From NCBI RefSeq assembly GCF_041296385.1, contig NC_091014.1:67766578-67830577 (forward strand): 64,000 nucleotides of DNA, given 5' to 3'. Below are positions 37,201 through 49,018 of this stretch, one piece after another. Under the pieces are notes generated by a model that saw only the letters and a program-made list of their open reading frames with translations, ran no database searches and was not told where the DNA came from. Position numbers and translations under genes: made by a program. The stretch's first letter is position 1; every line of letters starts with the position of its first letter. The stretch is from Aphelocoma coerulescens. Lineage: Eukaryota > Chordata > Aves > Passeriformes > Corvidae.

Positions 37201-37406
37201 CCGGTCTGGAATGCAGGTGGTGGATACACAGCCGCAGTCATTGGTGAGAGACTGGGAGAGATACCCCAGAGGGCAGCTCACTGTGGAGTTCCTGCAGCTG
37301 CAGGTACACTCATATTTATCACAGCACTCGGTCTTGACAACGGTCAGCGTCCGATGTGATGGGCAGGAGAGCCTTGGGACAGAGCTGCACATTTCCCTGT
37401 TGCAGG
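37201..37406 (-). CDS. VWF: VWF exon 42, end of C2 and start of C3
   Basis: This 206-nt exon begins [20 protein letters not shown] and ends in [39 protein letters not shown] and IPDR. Two AG sites are possible near the 5' end; the one giving ccag|CC keeps the frame and the conserved AC-x(2)-E-x-C pattern, so it was preferred. [11 protein letters not shown] and NDCGC-x-TTC-x-PD are characteristic of VWF. The donor is gtaagg. The repeat block at 36941-37114 lies just downstream of its donor. Confidence 0.95.
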
Positions 37407-37875
37407 CTGGCAGGAGAAGGTGGGCACCGTGTCAAGCTCATGGATTTTCAGAGTGCTGCCAGTGAACAGGATAGTTCTCTGGCAGCAAGGCATTAATCAC
37501 TACCTCAAACTGTTATAAATCTCCTTAAAGCCTGAGGAGTAATGCAGATATAAAAGGCTCAGGTTCAGGAACTTAGCAAAGTTCCTGCCCTGCCAAAAAA
37601 AATTCTTGTCTCATAAACAAACAAGAAGATTTATAAAATAAGCACCAGGGTCAGAGAACACATGTCCAAGAGTAAAGTGTTTCTCTTGTCCTTAATTTGA
37701 GAGTGTACTCAAAGTGCCAACAATACACTTCTGCCAAGTCTGGGAAATCATTACATGTCTATTGGTGCCAAAATTAAACCTTTCAGAGGGGGAAAAATAA
37801 TGCCTAAAGGAAGTTGTCAGTGCTGCTCAAATGCAGCGTTCCAGTGTCACTCCCTGCTAGGAAAAATGATCTTAC

Positions 37876-37980
37876 CACATGTGTAATTTGGTCTGCATTC
37901 TCCGGGGTTGGTCAGGGCAAGCTGCAGGCCAAACTCGCAGACAGGGGCAGGAGGCAAATCACAGGAAACCAGGTCACACA
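37876..37980 (-). CDS. VWF: VWF exon 41, C2 module, first part
   Basis: This 105-nt exon reads [20 protein letters not shown] then [15 protein letters not shown]. The block [28 protein letters not shown] is diagnostic for VWF C2. The acceptor is tgttctcag and the donor gtaaga. NYT is a possible N-glycosylation sequon. One base is contributed to the split codon at each end. Confidence 0.95.
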
Positions 37981-38511
37981 CTGAGAACAGAAAATCACAG
38001 AGTGGGTAAAACCACACCTAGTTAGTCCTCAAGAAAAGACACACACACACATGCATATCCCCATTAAACTCACACTCAATTGCTGTTTTAAAATATGAAG
38101 TACATTAGAGTTCAACAGGTCAGAGTTTGTTTTCAAAATAGCTTAGAGAAGAGTTCAAGCTCGGGTTATGGGGATTAAGGTTCTAATGTTATATTTAATG
38201 GGCAAATATAGACCATGCAAAAATAAATGCTTGAGGAAAAAAAAACCATTCTAATGTCATCTAGACAAAAACAAATTGCTCCATTCCCTTCCTTATCTAT
38301 TACAGAAAGAGGGACAAAGCTGTAAGTGAATGAAGACTCATATCCTTAAGAGCTGTTTGGTTTTCCACAGAGATGATTGTACAATCACTCAGTGATATCA
38401 AAAATGCAGCACTGAATTAAACAATTTTTTTTTTTAAAAGGGACTGTATACCTTAGAAATATCTGGTAAAAGTACAGACCAAGAAGATTCCAAGAGTTTA
38501 TGAGAACCTAC

Positions 38512-38586
38512 CACACTCATACTCAGGGCAGCACTGGCCAGCGCCCCTGCGCAGACGAGCAACTTCACATGGACCACACTGGACAG
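38512..38586 (-). CDS. VWF: VWF exon 40, end of C1
   Basis: This 75-nt exon reads [20 protein letters not shown] then EYECV with the next exon. [11 protein letters not shown](4)-QCCPEYEC is the distal half of the C1 module and is strongly conserved. The acceptor is tctctag and the donor gtaggt. The intron between this exon and exon 39 is only 97 bp, the shortest found in the gene here. Confidence 0.95.
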
Positions 38587-38683
38587 CTAGAGAAAACACC
38601 CATAGAACAAGTTTGGATAAGAACTAGGAAAGCAGGAACCAAAACATCAATTCAAGTGCAATCACAGAGCTAAATGAATTTAC

Positions 38684-38786
38684 GTTGGACAGTTGGGCAG
38701 GGTCGGACCGTGCAGTTTATCTTCTTGTTATCGAGACACGTGCAGATCTTGCAGGGCTCACTGTCAGGAATCCATGTTTCCATGTG
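38684..38786 (-). CDS. VWF: VWF exon 39, C1 module
   Basis: This 103-nt exon reads [20 protein letters not shown] followed by [14 protein letters not shown]. The pattern W-x(5,6)-PCxxCxCL-x(3)-K-x-NC-x(4)-PCP is the central disulfide framework of a von Willebrand C module. The acceptor is ttccatgcag and the donor gtaaat; the last codon is split C|CT. NCT is a possible N-glycosylation site shared with mammalian VWF. Confidence 0.95.
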
Positions 38787-40320
38787 CTGCATGGAAAAAA
38801 CCCCAACAGAGTATGAGAAAGAAATCCAATGTTCTGGTCACTGGTATGTTGGGATGGAAGGATGGGAGGGGGTGAGGGTGAGTAACATTAAGCTGGAAAA
38901 TCAGAAGATTTATGAAGATTCATCTATGAAGGGTTGGTTGCTCTGCTACAAGTAAGAAACTAAGGAGATACATAATTCTGAAATGACTGTAGTGTGCCAA
39001 TTTAGCAAAAGATGTAAAGAATGTGTGAATGGGATGAGGAATTACTATTGTTTTAAGTGTGAAAAATGCTCAGATATAAATGCAATTGCAGGCTATTGTG
39101 AGTAACAGTGGACTGGTGCAACTACATACCATGATTGCATGTTCAGTAGTAATAAGGGAAACAGCATTATTTTGGGATATACAGAGAAGTGTCTGCTTTC
39201 CCAAATTAATAGGACTTCAACACAGAGAAATAAATAGTGCATATTTTTACATTAAGAATATTTGGAGTGTCATCACTTGACTCTCCAGTGGACTGAAGAC
39301 TGGGAAAGCACTCTAGCAACTCTAAAACTGAAACCATCACTGTGGTGACTACCTGGGGGTAATGAGCACATTCAGAAACCACCAGTAAAGAGGATAATTT
39401 TTCAATAACTGCTCCTTCCCACGAGAGAGGAAATCATTGATATTAAAGCTGCAGTTACCCACACAGAGCTATGCACCTTTAATACCCATGTGAATAGGGA
39501 GGTAAGAGTGGAAAGATGTATTGTCAGACATTTTAATTTGTACAACCAGTCCAGTTCTGGGTGAGAATGTGTAGAGTAGGTCAGGATGCCACTGAAAAAA
39601 AAAAATGCTGTCATCTGGAAAACTCTGGAGCATGGTTTAAAACTAACAGTCTGCTAAGCCCTTTAGAGATAAGAAAAAAAAGGACAAATCTAAGTATACT
39701 GCACCTAAACTCAGGGATAGTTACATGTTTTAAGCCACTCTGTGTGAGTGTCGGGACTGAGAATCCCATAAGCCCAAACACAATCTAGGGTAGAAAAGAA
39801 CAGAGGAACAAACACCAGGGGAAAAGAAGGAAGTTAAGGAAATCCTGACCCAAGTGCCTGGTGTATTGCTCACAAAGCTAAGTCTGCAGTGATGGAGAAG
39901 CAAAATGGCTGTGTGAGCTGATCCTCCTCTGTCCTCCACCTCCCCAAAAATCTCATTAAGAATCCAAAGCCCACAAAATACTCCAATTAAAGTCCTTTCT
40001 CCTTCAAATCCTATAACAAAAATGTGGATTGAAGAGGATTGGCTGATAAAGGTGCAAACTCCAAGAGTTGAGTAGCTGGGGGTGAAGAGGAACCACCTCT
40101 GTTACTTGGAATAGGGGACACAGGGAACAGTTTGGAAGAGGGGACACACCCACTGCATGATGCTGGAATCAACAGTGCCTTTCACTGCAGTCTGGTACCC
40201 AGCACCCACAGCTTTTCCCAGTCCCATACCGCCACAGAGAGGGCTGCCTTAACTGAGCAAAGTGGATTTCCAGTAAAACTAAAAGGATGAATTTCATCGA
40301 AGGAATAACTGTCCTCAAAA

Positions 40321-40363
40321 AAAAATTATACATATATACATATATATATATCTATATATAGAC
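40321..40363. repeat. AT microsatellite
   Basis: Runs of acatatat and tatatat after an A-rich start. It lies about 65 bp before the CR1 fragment at 40430 in VWF intron 38. Confidence 0.8.
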
Positions 40364-40429
40364 AAATACCACTTGACGTAAGGTTGACTTGGTCTCATTG
40401 TTCCCCACCAACCACTGGAAATATTTTAT

Positions 40430-40745
40430 ACATGAGTTGGAAAGGACCCAGAAGGATCATCCAGTCCAGCTCCTGGCCCTGCACAGACACCCCAGCAATC
40501 CCATCCTGTGCATCCCTGAGAGTGTTGTCCAAATGCTCCTGGAGCTCTGGCAGCCTTGGGGCCATGCCCATTCCCTGGGGAGCCTGTTCAGTGCCCCAGC
40601 ACCCTCTAGGGGAAGAACCTTTCCCTGATACCCAGCCTCACCCTCCCTGACACAGCTCCAGCCGTTCCCTGGGTCCTGTCCCTGGTCACAGGGAGAAGAG
40701 TTTGATGCCTGTCCCTCCACAGCCCCTCATGAGGATTTCAGTGAG
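40430..40745 (-). mobile_element. CR1 LINE fragment, 'ctcctggccctgcacagac' subfamily
   Basis: About 315 bp from gttggaaaggaccc through 'tggagctctggcagccttgg' and 'gtccctggtcacagggagaa' to 'cagcccctcatgaggatttc'. It is a longer copy of the element at 34789. Reverse orientation, VWF intron 38. Confidence 0.85.
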
Positions 40746-41115
40746 CTTTGCAAAGACAATACAACATATTATTAGTAAAGGATGCAGATTTATGATTAAA
40801 TTGTCATTACTCATAAAAGTCTGCTGAATGGAGATGTTTATCTTGGTAAATATTCACTTATGCCATCACTCCTCCTCTCTTTCCTGTAGACCTCCCTCCA
40901 CATGGAATTGTCATGCCTTGCCAGGTCTGTACAGTCCCAGCTGTGATCTTTATATCCAGTCCCAGCCAATTTCACACTAGGGGAGCTAAATGGGGCTGGC
41001 AGCCAGCAGGTTAGGAGGAGCTGAACTAGAAAATAAAGTATCCAAAGGGAAAACAGATTTACTTACAAAGGTGTGAACTCCAACCAGTGCCAGAGGTTGC
41101 TGTGCATGTAGTTAC

Positions 41116-41321
41116 CTGATGGTGTGTGCCATCCTCACTGACACACTGAGTGCAGACTTCTTCACTAACACAGCTGTCACCAAAAGCCACCTTTCCCTCT
41201 GGGCAGAAGCAGCCTTCCGTGGGATAATCCTTGCAGACACTGACTTTGGTATTATTCTCGCAGCTCTTCACGCAGGCTGTGCGGCAGTGGTCGTATGTCA
41301 GATATGGGGCACATTTCATTG
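41116..41321 (-). CDS. VWF: VWF exon 38, TIL-4 and start of C1
   Basis: This 206-nt exon reads PMKCAPYLTYDHCRTACVKS, followed by YPTEGCFCPEGKVAFGDSCV and EEVCTQCVSEDGTHHQ. The C-x(3)-C spacing and EGCFCPEGK mark the trypsin-inhibitor-like (TIL) module that ends D4; CTQCVSEDG starts the first von Willebrand C module. From memory the human exon is 200 nt, so this one would be two codons longer. The acceptor is ttgctcag and the donor gtaact. In frame with both neighbours. Confidence 0.96.
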
Positions 41322-41569
41322 CTGAGCAAGACAGAGAAGAAAACACCACCTTTTTCTAAAGAGATCTAAAGAAATGCAGATCAATCTTTCCACTCAAGCT
41401 TTCTTTAGAATTCTTTCAATTTTAGAAAGTCATCATCCAATGGATGGATCTGGTCCCTTGAAGCACAAATCTTGTTTCCAACACTGGGCTACAGACACAA
41501 GAATTTAGAACCTTATGTCTATGGTAACAGTGCATGGTTAAGAGACAGCCCAGACTAAAGCATGAAAGA

Positions 41570-41592
41570 TTTTTTTTTTTTTTTTTTTTTTT
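41570..41592. repeat. T23 homopolymer
   Basis: Twenty-three consecutive T in VWF intron 37. No transposon was recognised at either side. Confidence 0.9.
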
Positions 41593-42130
41593 AACTTGAT
41601 AGGCTGCAGTGTTCCCATACAACTAAAGAAAGCTAACAAACAGAACATTTTGGTGCTTCAAAACTGAACCTGCTGGATTTCTGCATCTTTTTAACTGAAT
41701 TTCCTTATTAACAGAATTAACTGAATCAAGGCAAATTGCATAGCCCTGTAAGCCAACAGAAATTTTTTACTGATGTGTTCACAAACCTTAGGATATTTTC
41801 TCTAAAAGCAAACACAGAATTACGGCTACAGCTATTCAAAAAAACTAGGGACACAGCTTCCATACTGTGCATTCCCTTAACTCTATTTTTCTCTACAGCT
41901 TCAATTAGAAAAAGTGTTTCTTATTTCCCAGTCTGTGACTGCTGTGAGGTTTATAAAACTTTCTTTCAGTCCCCTGACAAAAAATATTGAAAGAAAACCT
42001 GAGCTCCCAAACAAACAAACAAGAAAACATTCATCAGCTGAACTGTCTACACACACCCTTCTAGCAGCCAACAGAGACAGAAAGGAAATGTCTTTAGTAT
42101 TAACCCTTTCCATGTTAAAGCCAATTATTT

Positions 42131-42507
42131 CATAGAACCATAAAATGGCTTGGTCTGGAAGGGACCTTAAAGACCATCTCGTTCCACCTCCCTGCCATGG
42201 GCAGGGACACCTTCCACTAGACCACATTGTCCAGAGCCCCATCCAACCTGAGCTGGAACACTTCCAGGCATGGGGCAGCCACAGCTTCTCTGGGCTACCT
42301 GTGCCAGGGCCTCACCACTCTCACAGGGAACAATTTCTTCCCATTATCCAACCTAAACCTCCTCTCTGTCAGTGTGAAGCCATTCCCCCTTGCCCTGTCA
42401 CTCCAGGCCCTTGTCACGAGTCTCCCTCCATCTTTCCAGTAGCCTCTTCAGGCACTGCAAGGCCATAATGAGGTCACCCCAAAGCCTTCTCTTCTCCAGG
42501 CTGAATA
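42131..42507 (-). mobile_element. CR1 LINE 3' fragment
   Basis: About 375 bp starting catagaaccataaaatgg and running through 'gggcagggacaccttccact' and 'cttctcttctccaggctgaa'. Reverse orientation, VWF intron 37. Confidence 0.88.
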
Positions 42508-44454
42508 TATCTGAATTACAGAAAGTATATGCACCCCCCCCGGAAGAGCAATCAGGAAGGATTTGACTGCTTGGAATGTCCCAATAGGGCATGACAAAAC
42601 CCCAAATAAAATTCTACAAGAATGACAGGGATTCAGTGGATTGGGAGGAGGGAAGCAGGTAACCCAGAACTGTGCCACTGCTATTAAACATGTGAGGGTA
42701 GAGTGATTAAGCCATGCTGTCTATTTAGTCATTAATGTAACTTGGATAAATCAAATGTTGACAATTTAAATTTTTGGCAGTTGCACACAGGCACCTGCTG
42801 GAAGAAAGATGATGATGTTATTGTTAGGACACTTAAGACTTTTATGCAATGAGTGTTAAAATGAGCAACTCTTTGTCTATTCTTGCACAGGCTGTGTAAT
42901 CAGATAGGAATCTGAAAACTGCACAGAGTTATTAAGGTAATATGCTGACATCCAGCTTTGGACATTACAATTTGCAAAGTCTGACTGAGGTACTGACTTT
43001 GGAAAATGGCTGGCAATGTTCTCCCTCTGCTTTCCAGGACTATACTCCAAACAGACTGTGTTCAATAACCTATGATCCTGGAAAGAGATTCCAAACATCA
43101 ACTGGAGGGTCAGGCCAAATTCACATTGACGTTCTTAACTTCCTACTCATCATTCCTTCAGTCTGAGTTTAAAACATGAACAAAAGCATTTGTTTTACAC
43201 ATTTTTTTGGTATCATGCCTTTAGGATGCTGGTTCTCCAGTTCTGAAATGAAAAGTATCCAGAGTAAGAAAGCAAAGCAACAAGAAACAACTCAACTACA
43301 GAGGCAGGATGTGAGAAAACCAACTGGGACATCGAGACACTCTGTGAGGAGGTAGCTGGGAAAGAAAATGCCTACACACACCCACATCTAAGGCTCTTGA
43401 CTAAACCAGAACACTAAGGGAATATCTGAATGGCTGCAACCATCACTGCAGAAAGGCTAACAGGCCCACCTCAAGAGTTACTTATTTGTACTTAATGAGA
43501 CCTTGCATTTTTGACAGATCTTTAGGTATGCCTCCTAATAGGGCTTTCAGGAGAAACAGGAACAAAAATAAAGGAAGAAAAAAAACAGGAAGACAAAGTA
43601 AAACTACTTGTCTATGAGAATTTAGGAAAGAAGGTATACAAAGTAACAGCGGTCTGAGTTTGGAACTAGCATGGGTGTCTTGCTTGCCTTGGTTGGGCTC
43701 TGGTAATGTGCCAGACTCACATCCTGCTACACTGCTTCCCCACAGCACAAACCTTTCACCTCCAAAACACAAGAAAAACCCAGGCAGAAGGAGAACCAGA
43801 TTTGCAAAGCAAATTACAGCTGGTTCAGTCAGCCTAGCTAGCATGTCCTGGCAAGAAATGACACCACAGAGAGAGGCCATTTCCCCATTTTTCCTTGTAG
43901 TAGAAACTTAAAATCACACTGGCTCTTCTACCACATTCTCAAAAGTTTCATCTTTGATGGAAATGGGAGGAATTTGTGAAACTGGTTCAAGGAGAAGTCT
44001 AATTTTGTGTCAGGTATGACACTGATGGTCTGGGAAGCAGTTCCACTAGTCCAAAGTATGAGTTTCTCTGTCCACCTGAGACCCTCCAAAGTCTGTATCA
44101 AAGCAATGATATCTGCTGCTAAAACAGCCTGGCAGACTCTCAGCCCAAACCTGGCGCCACAAAGGTTTAGTGGTTGCAGAGTCAGGTACTGTCACACATC
44201 TGTGGGTACCTGTTCACAGAACCTTTATTTCCCTCTAGCCTGGAATTTTACCAATTAGCAGTTTACCAAGAAAGACTTCATTCATAATATTCAACTTAGT
44301 GGACGACCAACCAGTTATGAGACCTGCAACACCACTTGTACAATAAACTTGATCTGGAACTTCTGCAGCATTCAGAAAATTAATATTACACTGATGAGAT
44401 GTCCCAAAGCGGGACAATTTCTGTATCAGTTTTAGCACAGAGTAAAACTCTTAC

Positions 44455-44796
44455 GGCAAAGCTCAGGTGCTCTCCAGTCTACGCAGACGCCGTACTCCCT
44501 GCAGATGTGAGCGTAGGAAGTGATCATCTCACAGGCTTCCTCCTCGTAGCAGCTGCTCTCCATGCAGCCCTCGTAGAATATGCTGGGGGAGATGATCCTG
44601 TGGCACTCCTCAAAGAGCTGTGAGAGCAGCAGGTGGCAGCGGCTGGGCGCGCTCTCGGAGCACCTGTCCTCCCTCCGGCTCTCACAGACCTTCCCTGGCT
44701 CTGTCACTGTCCAGTCCTGGATGAACACACTGCTGTCAGCAGTGACAGAGCCATTGCGCAGGGTGAAGTCATTGACGTGGTTCTGGTCACACAGCC
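44455..44796 (-). CDS. VWF: VWF exon 37, end of VWD and C8 domain of D4
   Basis: At 342 nt this is the largest VWF exon in the window. It begins GLCDQNHVNDFTLRNGSVTA, includes FIQDWTVTEPGKVCE, and continues through FEECHRIISPSIFYEGCMES and EACEMITSYAHICREYGVCV to DWRAPELC. The EC-x-HxxISPxxFYxxC and SYAHxCRxxGVCVDWR blocks are the C8 domain, eight cysteines packed as helices after VWD. The acceptor is ccctgccag and the donor gtaaga. The exon is GC-rich compared with its introns and the frame is clean. Confidence 0.97.
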
Positions 44797-45153
44797 CTGG
44801 CAGGGTGAGTAAAAGGAAAAGAAAAACCTCTGAAGAATCAGCAGTAAAATAAACCTAGAGAAAAACAGGGATGGGACAGATGACAGTGGTTGCGGCGGCT
44901 CGAGGAATTCATGATATTCCTTATAGCTGTTGTCAACAGAGGCATAAATACCCTGGGTCTTGTCTCCCATTTCCTCACTAAAGGAGGTACAGGTTATGCC
45001 ACAGAGGTACAATCTCTGTATAGATCACACCACTGAGGATACCGTAGAATTAACTCGCCCAGGTAGCAGTTCCCCTCTCAAATTTTTCACCTTCACTGCA
45101 AGCATATTTCTCACATAAATGTATTTGTAAGAATCTAAAATTAAACCCACATC

Positions 45154-45180
<27 letters not shown>
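45154..45180. repeat. A27 homopolymer
   Basis: Twenty-seven consecutive A in VWF intron 36, the longest homopolymer in the window. It could be the tail of an old retrocopy, but no body was recognised to its left. Confidence 0.9.
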
Positions 45181-45184
<4 letters not shown>

Positions 45185-45450
45185 CAAATCTCCTTGAAAA
45201 GATAACTTGAAGCAAGAAAAACGAGAGAGCTGACTCTCCTGTTCTTTCTAAGGTATTACTAGGCATAAGTGAGCTGTTACATTGGTGATAGGAGTAGGAA
45301 AACCTACACAGATTTGCAATATTCCCCCAAAATTGTGGGACCGGTTCACCCAGAGAATTTACAGATGTGGAGATTCACAAATAGCAATAAAATAAATAGA
45401 AGCTCAAGCCCAAGTAGGAAGCTGTTAAAACTATTAACTTTCATACTTAC

Positions 45451-45643
45451 CACAAAGCCCTTTTGTTCCTGAAGAAAAGCTCTTCGAATTAAGTTTAAGA
45501 ATAAATTCATTGTTTCTTGGAGTAAATGTGAGATTATGTCCGAGAAGGGAGAACTTGATTTCATGCATAATTTCTCCATAGGCAGTGATTTCAAACAAGC
45601 TGTTGGAATAGGGGATAAGAACCCCTTCACCATTAACAGACAC
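45451..45643 (-). CDS. VWF: VWF exon 36, D4 VWD domain, second part
   Basis: This 193-nt exon reads VSVNGEGVLIPYSNSLFEIT, then AYGEIMHEIKFSLLGHNLTF, TPRNNEFILKLNSKSFSSGT and KGLCG. It completes the beta-rich VWD core of D4. The acceptor is aaacag and the donor gtaagt, splitting a glycine codon inside the Cys-Gly-x-Cys motif. With exon 37 the motif is CGLC, the vicinal-cysteine pattern of VWF D assemblies. NLT is a possible N-glycosylation site. Confidence 0.96.
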
Positions 45644-46585
45644 CTGTTTGAAAAAAAGGTGAGGTCATCACAGCAGTTCTAGCAAGCAGTTACAAATCAA
45701 CCTAATTTTACAGCTGAAGCACATTTTGATGTGACAAATACCTGAAGATCCCACTGAATCTGGACCTAAGAATCAATTTTTTCAGCTGAAGCTTTCTATT
45801 GAGCCTAAAAACATACAGAAATACTTGACTTTCATCCTGTGAATGACATTAAAAACTCTTTCAACATTTTCCTATACAAGTGCACTCTTTGAGCACCACA
45901 TGTTTACAGACTAACAGCCTCGTGCTGTGAGGTTCAAATGGTGCCTCAGTGGAAGTCGAGGCTGTCCAACACCATGCAGAACTTGGTGCAGGTGTTTTGG
46001 TCCATCCTATTTTGATATACAAGTCAGAAGGGATCATTTTGGCAAGTTAACCAACTCCTGTATGTCTGTCTGAGCATACAGAGGCTGAAAAATGGGTTGA
46101 GTTTGAGTATTCTCTGTCTATAATACAGAGGTACTGCACACTAAGCTGCCCTTTCTTCGAATGCTGAGGTCCAGATGCACACAAGGTGAGAAGCAACTCC
46201 CTCTAGACCTTCAGCTGGCCAGTCAGGCACAGCTCTGTGAGGAACAGAGCGCTCTCCCACGGACCAAAAAACCCCATAGTGTAAAGGACCTCTGCTAGAA
46301 GAGGAGAATCAGAGTGCAGTATGTCCTGTCTGTAATCCTGCCTTTCTGGCAGAAGTGTCAGGGAGACACTGCCAAATCCCTTGATCTTGACACTGGCACA
46401 CCAGCACAATGGGGAGAACAAGAGGAGAAATATGTCTGGCTCATTATGTGAACACTGTATCATGAAATGTAGAAGAGATGCTAAAAATAGGCTGAAACTG
46501 GATCAAGGGAAGAAATTTGTCCCCATAACCTGAATTCTGCAGCACAAGCAGACAAAGCACAGATGAATTCATGGTGTTTCCTTAC

Positions 46586-46806
46586 TGCCATGTCACTGAA
46601 GAGCTGCACTGCCACACCACGATGCTTCACTTCAATGGAGTCCATGCAGTTCATCCTGGGTGCTGCTCTGCATGGCCCTTCACGGAGCAGGACTTCAACA
46701 TCGTGGTGCAAGTCTTGAAACAAGGTGTAGGAGCAGTTGCCAGTCAGCTTAAAGTTCAGCCCATCAAAAGTGACAATATGTTGAGATGAACTTCCTATAC
46801 AGACAC
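46586..46806 (-). CDS. VWF: VWF exon 35, D4 VWD domain, first part
   Basis: This 221-nt exon begins VCIGSSSQHIVTFDGLNFKL and continues TGNCSYTLFQDLHHDVEVLL, then MNCMDSIEVKHRGVAVQLFSDMA. HxVTFDGxxFxLTGxCSYxLxQ is the opening signature of the von Willebrand D (VWD) domain. The acceptor is tattttcag and the donor gtaagg. A potential N-glycosylation site, NCS, is conserved in this position. In frame with both neighbours. Confidence 0.96.
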
Positions 46807-48976
46807 CTGAAAATAAACAACAACAAAAAAACCCATGCAGGCATTTGTTTTTAAATTTTACTGTTTCTTCACAACTGTTGTGGGCATGGGGAACCAATTA
46901 ATTGGGAAAGAGGAAGATATGAATTGCAAATGCTGCAGCAAATCATTGACAAGAAACTTTGGTAAAATACTTCATCACATGTGGAGGTTTTTTGAAATAT
47001 CTTTGTCTGGGAATAATAAGTATTACAAAAGATTTGGATAAACTTGTAGAAAATCCCTTTGCCTGAAACTTATTCAATTGAATATGATTTAGTAATAGAG
47101 TTTATGTAAAACAGGGGAAATCCTGTTTGTTGAAAGACTGTAACACACTGTTCAACCTTTGCAATGCATTATATTCTGTACAGTGTTACATTTGATTCCA
47201 AATAACACTATTTCACTCTTATCAAACACATCACAAGTTGATACCCAGGGACTTTGTTTTTCAGACTGGAAACAGGAAAACTGCAGAGAAATAATAAGCA
47301 CAGGATGAACCAATGGCCAGCTGATAGCTCAGTGTTCTGGTCATTGGGTTATAAACACTTCCTTGCCTTCAAAAACTGGAAAGCAAGGAAGATTATGATC
47401 CCAGAAGAACCAAAACAAAACCTGATGACTCTGGCTCATATGTTTTCAAATCTCTTGCTTAAAGGGTAATAAGGACAATAAAAGCAATGCCAGCAAAACC
47501 TGTAAGGAGGAAAATTACCATCGTTAATAATTCAGTACTTTGCTTGTAGCTCAGAATAATCTGTTTCCTATTCAATGACCTTCAAATTTAATTTCCCAGG
47601 AAAAACAGCAACCAGAGAGAGGGAGGAAGGGAGGGCTCCCTTTGGAGCACTGGAGCATCTTCAGATATTTTACCATATCTGCTTATAAAGTTCATGTATA
47701 AATAACAATTAAACAAGGTAGCAATTAAACCATGGGTTTCGATCTTTACTTATTCATGGACATCTAGGAAAAAAAAATAAGGATGATGGGAATCCATTTA
47801 AACTTCTCATAGGTTTCTGTAGCATAAAATGCACTAATGTGATCCATTTCAAAGTAGTCCAAGAGCACTCAACAGCCATAAATCACATTGCAAATCCTGC
47901 TGCTGTAAAATCTGTAACTAGTTCAGCAAGCAAGCACCTTTGCAGTGTAACTCCTGATCCATCCTCTGAACTCAGATGACCTAAGAACACTTTCTCAAGG
48001 ACTTCCTCGTTGCAGAAGCATTTGTCACATCACCCACACTGTCAAGCCATGGCTGGAAATTGTGTTTTAGTACTCTAAATTAGTGAATGAGTCAATTTAG
48101 CAGCATTTTTATGGGTGGCCTAACCAGCCTCCTTCCATAACAAGAGATGCTGCCTCACACTGAGCTCCTACTCAGCACCTCCTCTGTTATGCCCATCTCT
48201 GTTTTTCTGTTGCTGTGAGTTTTGTGTCACCAGAATCAACCTTTCCAGCTGCTAAAGATTTTGCTTCAGTTGGCACAGAATCACCCTGGTTGCACTGAAC
48301 AATCATTAAAAGAAGAGGACTTGACCCATGGGGTTTTTTAATCAGGTGGGAGGAGTTGAGGATTTTTTTTTCCCTCCTTCTGTAACATGAAAACTTTTTA
48401 CTTTTCCCTCACAAGCTGTACCGCCTTTAGAACAAAAATATTTGGTATCATGGCCTATTAAATTCATAAAGAGATAAACAGTTCTTAGCTCATCTTAAAC
48501 AACTCCAGTGAACTATAGGGCTTTTCATGACAATCAGCTAATGGTATGAAAGGTTATTTTCATTTCATCCTTTCAGAAGGTTTTATATGACAGTATGTCT
48601 TGCATGCCAAAAGTAATGCCCTCCTCTTGCTATCTATGTGTTTAGGATCAAGAAATTTAATAAAGATGCACTTCTTACGGGTAGGTATCACTAAGCCTAT
48701 CTTTCAAACATGATAAAATACTTATGACTATCCAACTAAAATATTTCTACTTTTTCAAAATGCTTGTAGCATTTAAGGGTTGTAGATTTAAAGGGTTTAG
48801 CTCATCAAATATACTTTTAGGATATGCCAGAACTCGGGGTGTAAAAAATTTTGTACGTCTAAGAGTTCAGGGATCAAAAGCCAGCTAGGTGCATTGGTAT
48901 TTCAAGCAGTGGCTGGAAGAAATTGTTCTTAAATCAGCCAGCTCAGCAGAGGACATTTTAAACTGAGATTATATGT

Positions 48977-49018
48977 TGTGAAGAGGAGGTGTGTGAAGAG
49001 GAGGTGTGAAGAGGAGGT
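48977..49018. repeat. Short tandem repeat, gaagaggaggtgt unit
   Basis: Three near-identical units of gtgaagaggaggt separated by two or no extra bases. VWF intron 34. Confidence 0.85.

Larger units (their letters stand above)
35735..38683 (-). other. VWF: VWF introns 42, 41, 40 and 39
   Basis: Intron 42 (35735-37200) carries copy A of the duplicated block. Introns 41 (37407-37875), 40 (37981-38511) and 39 (38587-38683) are short, with only a small CA run near 38039. Confidence 0.88.
38787..46585 (-). other. VWF: VWF introns 38, 37, 36 and 35
   Basis: Intron 38 (38787-41115): AT microsatellite and CR1. Intron 37 (41322-44454): T23 and CR1. Intron 36 (44797-45450): A27. Intron 35 (45644-46585): nothing recognised. 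Confidence 0.88.

Noticed and set aside
41570..41592. T23 considered as the tail of a reverse-oriented retrocopy
   Set aside because: No recognisable gene or SINE body and no target duplication beside it.
44889..44910. gcggcggctcgaggaattc looks like a cloning polylinker
   Set aside because: It lies within continuous intron 36 sequence with no vector or junction around it; taken as coincidence.
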